Below, piece by piece: positions 56,571-64,000 of a stretch of 64,000 bases of DNA. The notes beneath the pieces were generated by a model, which searched no databases, had not been told where the DNA came from, and was given only the letters and a program-made list of their open reading frames with translations. Source of the stretch: Owenia fusiformis (lineage: Eukaryota; Annelida; Polychaeta; Sabellida; Oweniidae); the NCBI GenBank assembly GCA_903813345.2, contig CAIIXF020000012.1:27540184-27604183 (forward strand), given 5' to 3'. Each line of letters opens with the position of its first letter. The first letter of the stretch is position 1. The translations under genes were made by a program, and so were the position numbers.

Positions 56571-57684
56571 ACAAGCGCATACTTGTTCCTGGTCTCGTTG
56601 ATTTGATTGAGTTCATAATATTGCAATCACTAAAGAAGTATGGCAGGTACAGATTTTTACATTTTCATAATGGACTTTTTTCGTTTTCACCTTTCAGTTT
56701 TCTTATTTGAATGATTTTGTCACTTCAGCTAAAAACATTAAGGGTTATCATGTTATTCAAAATATAAGTATATCATATGTTTATTTCTTCTGCTTTTTGG
56801 AAAAATTTAGATTTTCTCAATTATCATGAAATTTCTCCATTTCCAGATTGCAGACTTGCCAAACTTTTTCTTAAAGTTGGACAACAAGTTGGGAGTGACT
56901 ACATCAAGCTTGGAATTCTCCTTGGTATCACTAATGCAGAAATTGAGACTATCAAAATGGGTCATCCGCACAACGCAGAAGAATGGAGCTTCCAACTGCT
57001 AACTAAATGGAAGCAGAAGAACCCGGTTCAGGATGAGGCCACCATCAAGACTGAACTGGCATCAGTTCTGAAGGAAGGTGGACGAGTTGATTTGGCTGAA
57101 GTTGTAAACAAAGTAAGTATACGTAGCGATGATTTAAATTGACACAATGTGGTAGGCAAGGAAACTGCCTCACCATGTCTTATGCAACATGACCAAGGCA
57201 AATCAACCCATTAACTTGCTTTTTTGAAAATGCTGACTTGATTTTCACGATTTCAAAGTCCAATTGACTGGTCATCTTTGCTTGTGCTTTTCTTGGACAG
57301 AGATTGCCCTTAATGACACACATTTTTACAGTAAATACCCTGAATTTAAGATAAAGGCATGACTTTAGAAGCTGGTTTAGAGCTACAATGCCTTGCACAG
57401 TTCTTTAAAAGAGGAATGTGGCTAGAAAACAATGACTTGATTTGACCATTTAAGAAAGTAACATGGGCCTGTAGCCAAGGGGGAGGTTTGGGGAGTTCAA
57501 AATCATGCAGTTTTTCACCATTTTGAACATTTTCATGTGATTTTGGGTTAAATTTGTGAACCCCTTTGACAAAAGCTGGCTACGGGCCTTGTAACACATG
57601 TTGTATGCAGTTTTGTATTATACAATTATAGTTGATGGATGATTAAGTCATATAATTGTTTTTCCATTGCAGTTTAATGATTAA
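56571..57684 (+). CDS. Death-domain protein, 3' end (three exons)
   Basis: The exons are 56,571-56,646 (acceptor gatctag, donor cag|gtacag), 56,854-57,112 (donor gtaagt) and 57,673-57,684 (F-N-D-stop). The middle exon encodes a death-fold of about 80 residues: LAKLFLKVGQQVGSDYIKLG, the hydrophobic GI-x-x-AEIE-x-I turn, HNAEEWSFQLLTKWKQ with the core Trp, then a helix ending DLAEVVNK. Its start is a tandem-acceptor choice. ttccag at 56,846 gives phase 1, while attgcag at 56,853 gives phase 2. Only the second fits the preceding exon (KKYG-R-LAK). Death domains mediate homotypic assembly in apoptosis, NF-kB or innate immune adaptors; the protein's N-terminal partner domain is outside what I can see, so its class is unknown. 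A 'ggcccgtagcca' MITE sits in the last intron. Confidence 0.82.
57465..57589. mobile_element. MITE of the ggcccgtagcca family, intronic
   Basis: The ends are gggcctgtagcca and tggctacgggcc. The core 'catgcagtttttcaccattt' is in inverted orientation relative to the copies at 52,480 and 55,815. It lies in the last intron of the death-domain gene. Confidence 0.85.
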
Positions 57685-57689
57685 TGGAT

Positions 57690-58080
57690 GTACATTGTGA
57701 AGTCAAACAAGCATGGGGATATACCAAGGAAACAACACAAAGTCAGACATACACAACAGCAGAAAACAAAATATTAAAATGAGGACAAAAATGAACAACT
57801 AATTGGAAACTTTCTATTCAGTATATCCATAGTTTTAGATAATATGTGTTGAAAAAGATTGATTATATAATTTTACTTTTGATATACATTTAAATAGAAC
57901 TCCGCATTTTACTTATTGGCATTATTTTTATTAAGAGAGTAAAATAATATACACAAAGAGTAAGATGCAACTAAAGTTTTGTTTAATGTTTAACTATTGA
58001 GTAACCAGAGGTTCCAAAAAACATCATTACCCCTGTCCCTTTCATCGCTCTTATCAATCCTATACATTACAAACTGCATG
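57690..58080. other. 3' UTR region of the death-domain gene
   Basis: This is AT-rich, non-coding sequence following the stop at 57,684. No clear AATAAA was assigned. Confidence 0.45.
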
Positions 58081-58082
58081 AC

Positions 58083-59318
58083 AACAAGTTTTAACATGAA
58101 TTATGTTATTGACCTCCATGTCTTAGAAGTAAACCATAATGTTAAGTAGCAGATTCAGTCAAGAAATCAATTTATGGTATAGCCTCATTCATAAGTGCAA
58201 TTGTTTCTTGGCTTTGTTGACAACAACTTTTAACATAAATTATGTTACTCCATGTCTTAGAAGTAAACCATAATGTTAAACATGTAGCAGAGTCAGTCAA
58301 TAAATTAATTTATGGTACAGCCTCATTCATAAGTGCAATTGTTTCTTGGCTTTGTTGACAACAATTTTTAACATAAATTATGTTACTCCATGTCTTAGAA
58401 GTAAACCATAATGTTAAACATGTAGCAGAGTCAGTCAATAAATTAATTTATGGTATAGCCTCATTCATAAGTTCAATTGTTTCTTGGCTTTGTTGACAAC
58501 AACTTTTAACATAAATTATGTTACTCCATGTCTTAGAAGTAAACCATAATGTTAAACATGTAGCAGAGTCAGTCAATAAATTAATTTATGGTAAAGCCTC
58601 ATTCATAAGTGCAATTGTTTCTTGGCTTTGTTGACAACAACTTTTAACATAAATTATGTTACTCCATGTCTTAGAAGTAAACCATAATGTTAAACATGTA
58701 GCAGAGTCAGTCAAGAAATCAATTTATGGTATAGCCTCATTCATAAGTGCAATTGTTTCTTGGCTTTGTTGACAACAACTTTTAACATAAATTATGTTAC
58801 TCCATGTCTTAGAAGTAAACCATAATGTTAAACATGTAGCAGAGTCAGTCAATAAATTAATTTATGGTATAGCCTCATTCATAAGTGCAATTGTTTCTTG
58901 GCTTTGTTGACAACAACTTTTAACATAAATTATGTTACTCCATGTCTTAGAAGTAAACCATAATGTTAAACATGTAGCAGAGTCAGTCAATAAATTATTT
59001 TATGGTACAGCCTCATTCATAAGTGCAATTGTTTCTTGGCTTTGTTGACAACAACTTTTAACATAAATTATGTTACTCCATGTCTTAGAAGTAAACCATA
59101 ATGTTAAACATGTAGCAGAGTCAGTCAATAAATTAATTTATGGTATAGCCTCATTCATAAGTTCAATTGTTTCTTGGCTTTGTTGACAACAACTTTTAAC
59201 ATAAATTATGTTACTCCATGTCTTAGAAGTAAACCATAATGTTACACATGTAGCAGAGTCAGTCAAGAAATCAATTTATGGTAAAGCCTCATTCATAAGT
59301 GCAATTGTTTCATGGCTT
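58083..59318. repeat. 138-bp satellite, nine units
   Basis: The phrase 'catgtcttagaagtaaacca' starts at 58,117, 58,251, 58,389, 58,527, 58,665, 58,803, 58,941, 59,079 and 59,217. The last eight are exactly 138 bp apart and nearly identical, while the first is more diverged and 134 bp away. Single-base variants (gtacag/gtatag/gtaaag; aagtgc/aagttc) alternate among units. Short frames reading through the last unit are not genes. Confidence 0.96.
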
Positions 59319-59319
59319 A

Positions 59320-60260
59320 GTTTTATTAGGAGATCCAACAGGGGTCTCCTATTCATTTTATCATTATTAGCTATATACTATATGCTCCTACTTCAAACCT
59401 GAGCTGAAAATGGGGGAAAGGAATTTTATTTAGGTCAAAGTTCAAAATTTAGGCCATTGATTGGAATTTTTTATATATGCCATTCTATTAGCCCTTTGCC
59501 ATCTAGATACATTTTCTCCAGGTTTTGAGATATCAAAATTTCTTTCTTTTCAAGAAAATAAAACCTACTGCATATAATGGGCATGGCCAGAGTATCATAC
59601 ACATAAATGTATGATTTCTCTTTTAATTTTTTAAGCGGCGTGATATATTGGTATGGTTACAATAACCCAAAAGCAGGGTTATGACCTCTAAAGACTACCT
59701 TTTCAATTACTGCACCCATATTTATGCCATTTGCATGTTCTCAATAGGCACTAAGTTCGAATACGAATAGTAGAAAAAATACTGGTCAATAATGAATGAA
59801 TTTATTGAGATGAAATCAAAAAGTTAAGTTCCCTACTTAACTGATACATACATACTTAACGTCAACAGTAAAAGTGCATGTGAATACAGTAATTCCAGAT
59901 ACACAAGCTGAATGATTCGACTGGATTCATATGGATGCACACTATGTGAATCTCAATACTAATAGCCAGTTTAACAATTGAACTTTAATTCATTAAAGCT
60001 ACACAGCAGTGAAACTCAACCACTGTTTATTCATTTAATGACAAACTTGTATGTCATGCAGTCAATGAAGGAATAAGAAATACAAGTACTGTATAAGTGG
60101 TAAGTTTTCCTAAATTTGCCTATTGCCTAATTTTTGGAAGATTTGGAAAATTAAATGTTGGAAATATTATCTATCTTCATTATGTTATCTATAGGAAAGT
60201 TTCTTGTCATTGTCAGGAAAATGAAAATTAGGAAAATGATAAAATTTGACCATTTGGCAA
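59320..60260. other. Non-coding interval
   Basis: AT-rich sequence lies between the 138-bp satellite and the foldback element. No exon or repeat is recognised. Confidence 0.5.
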
Positions 60261-60264
60261 TTAA

Positions 60265-60914
60265 TGGCCTAGTCACATAGCCCGGCCGATGTCCGGCATC
60301 GGTAGAGCTCGGTGGATTTTTTGGTGCCACCGAGCTCTCCTCATCGGAAGCAGAGCTCGGTGACGTGAACGGACTCCGTCCGGACATCTTCAGGCGACCG
60401 ACCGAACACCGGCCGGTTACCGTACGGAGTCTGTCTCAAAATGGTAGTTTTTTTCTGCCGATGTGGCAGCAACTACCGGCCGGAGGTCGGTCGGACATCG
60501 GAAGGAATACGGCCGGTACCCGAGCAGGTAACAGGACACCGTGCGATCGCCGGCCGGGTTGTTAACGGGCTTTGAACAGTGACCGGCCGATGCTCTGTCC
60601 CACATCACCCGGAGCTCGGTCGGAGCTCGGCCGCTGTCCGTTAAAAAACCTCGTCCTCCGGTTGTCTCAGATGCACGGGACACCGGCCGACGTGTTTTCC
60701 GATGTGGTTACGATAAGGCTGCGATGACATGATGAGGGAGCTCGGTGAGAGCCCGGTGAAATTTAACTCCGAAGTTGAAATTTCACCGAGCTACCACCGA
60801 TGCGGTTTTAAGCAACAAACGCCACGGATGTCCGGCCGGTGTTCGGCCAAGTTCAGTGAAAATTGCATCGCTGGCTCATCGTAACCTCATCGGCCGGGCT
60901 ATGTGACTAGGCCA
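60265..60914. mobile_element. 650-bp GC-rich foldback element, TSD TAA
   Basis: The left end TGGCCTAGTCACATAGCCCG is complementary to the right end, which runs 'cgggctatgtgactaggcca'. TAA flanks both sides (60,262-60,264 and 60,915-60,917). The interior is dense in 'cggccgatg', 'gagctcggt' and 'accggccg' in both orientations, with GC far above the surroundings. It is related by its ends and target to 16,322-17,941, consistent with a Harbinger-type non-autonomous family. It lies ~100 bp upstream of the transporter start codon. Confidence 0.88.
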
Positions 60915-61019
60915 TAACTACTCGGATTTAATACCACTTATATAGTAAGACAATATCTACCAAATAAAGGCAAATACAAAAATATTTTAAGTACTCTGCA
61001 ACACAAAAAAAAATTTGAT

Positions 61020-62439
61020 ATGCAGAAATATCTTGCCCTAGTTGCTGGTATACTTAACATGGTTATAGCAGGATTTTTATATGGCTTCAACACATATGCA
61101 ATTGCATTGAAAAGTACCTTCAACTATACACAAGTGGATATTGAGAATGTAGCTGCAAGTGGAGACTTTGGTCAAAGTATTTATATTCCTGCAGGCTTCA
61201 TATATGACAACTTTGGGCCAAGGATAACCAGTATATTGGGTCTCATTTTCACTGGGGTTGGATATACACTACTTTGGATGACTACAAAGTTTAAAACATT
61301 TTTCACGACAAAAGTCTGGCTTGTATGTGCCATGTATTTTGTCGAACAATTCGGGGTATCATTTTCTTACCTCGCAAGCACATGTGTTAACTGTAAAAAC
61401 TTTGAAGGAAAACATACTGGTAAGATACTAGGGCTTCTCAGTGCTGCATTTGGAATCGCTCCAGCAATATTTAGCGCCATCTATCAAGGACTGTTTGTAC
61501 AAGGACACATAAAAGATGCTGAGAATCAGAAGTATGGAGAGTTTATGTTGTTATTGGCTGTGGCCTCGATAACAATTAACTTATTCTCAATAGCTGTGTT
61601 TAAAGAAATCACAATAAATAAAACAGACCATGCAGACAGATGCAACTGAAATGACCAAACTCAAAACTCCTGAAAATCTAGTTGCTGATGACAAAATGGA
61701 GGCTAGCAAAAGTGTAAACGATAAGAGTGCACTGATTCCGAAGGCGAACCAAGAAAACGCAACTTCACATCCACCAGATTTGAATGGATGGCAAATTCTA
61801 AAAACATTGGAATTCTACTACCTTTTCCTGGTAGCATTCATTTTAGGTGGAACTGGTGCTACATTTATCAACAATACCACAACAGTCCTGAAATCTGTTC
61901 ATCGAGAGAATGATATTGCAGTTTTCACAATATGTCTTCCAATATTCAGTTTACTAGGCAGAATAATCAGCGTAGTGATTTATAACCATATATTCATGAA
62001 GTTGCCCAACTTTCCCAAATCATCAAGTATCCTACCTTGTGCATTTTTAATGTGGATAAGTTGTATTGTCATGGTAGTTTTCTATGATTGTTTCGTTGGC
62101 TTGTTCAGCAGTGCCATTATTATGGTCTTCGCACATGGATCTTTTTTTGTACAAATCCAGTGGGTTATCATTGAATTATTTGGTTTAAAATATATAGGAC
62201 AAAATTTTGGTATCGTAATGGTGGCACAAAGCTTTGGAATGTATGCATTCCAACAATTGTTTGGGTTTAATTATGGAGTGAACAGCCAACCAGGATCAAA
62301 TGAATGTTATGGTGAATCTTGCTTTAAGAGCTTTTTTATAATACTAGCGATTTTATGCTTTTGTGCATTGTTTTTGAACATTTGTCTTGTTAAAATTGAA
62401 AGGGATTCCAGACTGAAGCGCAATGAAGGCTCTGAATAA
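61020..62439 (+). CDS. Nodulin-like (NFD4-type) MFS transporter, intronless, frame change in central loop
   Basis: The N-terminal half (61,020-61,649, 209 codons) holds about six membrane segments and MFS features such as IYDNFGPR after the second helix. The C-terminal half (61,630-62,439) starts with a hydrophilic loop and has about six more segments, beginning GWQILKTLEFYYLFLVAFIL, which is typical of the nodulin-like / yeast MCH1-like group of the major facilitator superfamily (proton- or substrate-coupled transporters; substrate unknown). The halves are in different frames. Both frames are open together only in 61,618-61,646, inside the cytoplasmic loop between helices 6 and 7, so a one-base difference there would give one ~465-residue, 12-helix protein. 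The cause could be a pseudogene mutation, sequencing error, programmed frameshift or two half-proteins. All other codons are intact. No intron or acceptor was found before the ATG. Confidence 0.85.
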
Positions 62440-62534
62440 CAAACAGAAAAAACAACTTTATGCTAAATGCATACATTGTATTAGAGAACTTTGTATTTAA
62501 TATATATATCTAGTATACATATATATAATATATA

Positions 62535-62715
62535 TACTGTACTTCTACTTAATTTGGCAGCCATTTTAATTCCCAGGTAATTTTAGTACCATGTAAATTA
62601 GTACCATTTGTGCATTGTAATATTGCAAGTCCACCAAATTAAGTAGCGGCCAAATGTTCAAAATGGCAAATCCGCCAAAATAAGTAGCACCAAATTAAAT
62701 AGAAGTACAGCAGTA
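62535..62715. mobile_element. Short MITE (tactgtacttctacttaattt)
   Basis: 'tactgtacttctacttaatt' on the left is answered by 'aattaaatagaagtacagcagta' on the right. Internal inverted phrases 'tggcagccattttaa' and 'caaaatggcaaa' strengthen the fold. Confidence 0.72.
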
Positions 62716-62729
62716 CATTATAATCTTAT

Positions 62730-62835
62730 ATTAGTTTTTTGTTGTTGTTATCTATGAACTTACATTTGATGTTGTTGTTGTTATCTATATAAACTTATAT
62801 TTGTTGTTGTTGTTGTCTATAAACTTACATTTGAC
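62730..62835. repeat. Minisatellite of three ~40-45-bp units
   Basis: The unit 'gttgttgttatctat' plus 'gaacttacatttga' occurs three times with small changes. Confidence 0.8.
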
Positions 62836-64000
62836 AGACTATATCACCAGCAGAAATGAATTACAAAATGACTGCATTTCTTTTATGAATGTACCAAAAA
62901 GACATGTTAACATGCACAAAAGTACAGGGTGTTTCATAATGACTGTCCCCCCATCTACAGCCAATCCTAGATCACATGGACCTGACTAATCTGAAAAGTT
63001 GTCAAAAATATTACTTTCCTACAAAAATCTTTTAAATACTTACGACAAAATGATTCACTTTTTCATCATGATATCCAAACTTTCAGAAAAACATCGATGG
63101 TTTCAATAATAATATGTTTTTCTGACATGAAAATCATTTGAATCTGATTTGACATCCATTTGAATCTGATTTTTAAATTATTGGATCTAATATAACTATA
63201 TTTATCAAGAATATGTTTACATTACTTTAAAATCCAGAATCTTGCGTATGCAAAATGGTGTTTGGATTAGACAGGTTCTACTGTACACATTATATGTGCA
63301 TTATATTAAGAGAGTAAAAGAAAAGAAACAACTTTAACAAGGGTACTAATCAAGTACCAATGCACTTAAACAATCAATACACTTAAAAACATACTTAAAG
63401 GTTGACAATTTGTTTTAACATTGAACTTCTTATCAACCTATGATTATTGTGACAATATAAATCAATAATTTCTTTGAAGTTCCTCATGCTACACAATTCT
63501 CAGGTAAGACCATAAAACGAAAGAGAAAATAGTATTTACTTTTTTGAAATTTGCTAAAAATAATTTCTTAATTGAATTTAATTCAGTTATCAAACTACGA
63601 GGGGTGATCAATAAGTAATGGACGCTTTTTTACACAGATGCTTTTTATTGACCAATCCCTTCGATTTTCTTACCAGTGATACATCATCCAATTATCTATC
63701 AACTCTGAAGATTTGAAGACAAAATATATAATACAGGTTGATATATCCTTATTTCTGTGAAGGAGGTACAGGTACCCCAGGACCGACATTTACGTCACAT
63801 ATTCTGAAGCTATTTTAGCTTGTTTAACATGCAATGCAGTTGAATGCAGGCTGTACAAAACAAACCATTATGCTCATGAATTACCCCATTTTGTTTTGCC
63901 ATAGTTGATTTTGAATATTTTATCATCACTATGTGGTATTCATGCCACATTCATTCCACAGGGCCCTCTAAATAGGTTCCATAAAGTGCTACATGTACAC

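Larger units (their letters stand above)
62440..64000. other. 3' flank with small repeats
   Basis: It contains an (at)n stretch (62,496-62,536), a MITE (62,535-62,715) and a 'gttgttgtt-atctataaactta' minisatellite (62,730-62,835). No gene is seen to the right edge. Confidence 0.5.

Noticed and set aside
58083-59318. CRISPR-like array (regular 138-bp spacing)
   Set aside because: The whole unit repeats, with no unique spacers, and the context is eukaryotic. It is a satellite.
62925-62960. 'acagggtgtttcataatgac' as a transposon end
   Set aside because: It is similar in style to known transposon termini, but no partner inverted repeat was found nearby.
63598-63640. Mariner-like terminus 'cgaggggtgatcaataagta' at the right edge
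   Set aside because: It resembles a mariner end, but no second end, target pair or transposase frame can be seen before the window stops.

Overview
The window is AT-rich, intron-rich, repeat-rich nuclear DNA of an invertebrate animal. Evidence: genes are split by GT-AG introns; a receptor tyrosine kinase with Ig domains and a death-domain protein (metazoan-type families) are present; and there are satellite arrays, LINE fragments, a tRNA-like SINE and many small palindromic DNA transposons. I cannot fix the phylum. A marine cnidarian, lophotrochozoan or invertebrate deuterostome would all fit.

Layout. 1-8,640 is a complex satellite (basic period about 478 bp, with about 600-bp variants) interrupted by a ~1.07-kb transposon with a 4-bp target duplication. 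8,640-8,892 is a hairpin-forming tandem repeat. 9,059-11,713 holds a Thr-rich stalk exon and a transmembrane exon ending in an early stop, apparently a kinase-less paralogue or relic of the receptor downstream. 12-20 kb is a transposon graveyard: a LINE 3' end, a TTAA-flanked MITE, a 1.6-kb TAA-flanked GC-rich foldback element and a ~1.45-kb palindrome. 20,670-32,184 is a receptor tyrosine kinase on the + strand: two Ig exons, an out-of-phase stalk exon, a transmembrane exon and a phase-consistent, apparently intact kinase domain with a tyrosine-bearing tail. 33,586-35,595 (-) encodes a secreted protein that looks like the rapunzel / jellyfish-toxin-like group. 36.5-40.3 kb contains two dead LINE fragments. 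42,996-46,473 (+) is a complete six-exon glycolipid transfer protein gene with all key ligand residues. 47.2-50.8 kb is a ~31-bp minisatellite split by a 2.2-kb inverted-repeat element. 53,431-55,161 (-) is the long last exon of an unrecognised low-complexity, probably nuclear protein. 56,571-57,684 (+) is the 3' end of a death-domain gene. 58.08-59.32 kb is a 138-bp satellite. 60,265-60,914 is a second TAA-flanked GC-rich foldback element, about 100 bp upstream of a nodulin-like MFS transporter (61,020-62,439) whose two halves are in different frames.

The genes do not form an obvious pathway. Recurrent themes are: (i) local tandem duplication of exon 3' ends together with their splice donor, seen independently in the kinase and the GLTP gene; (ii) duplication of stalk and transmembrane modules of one receptor, with frame differences suggesting truncated or soluble forms; and (iii) several transposon insertions whose target sites can be read precisely because an unfilled paralogous copy lies in the same window.
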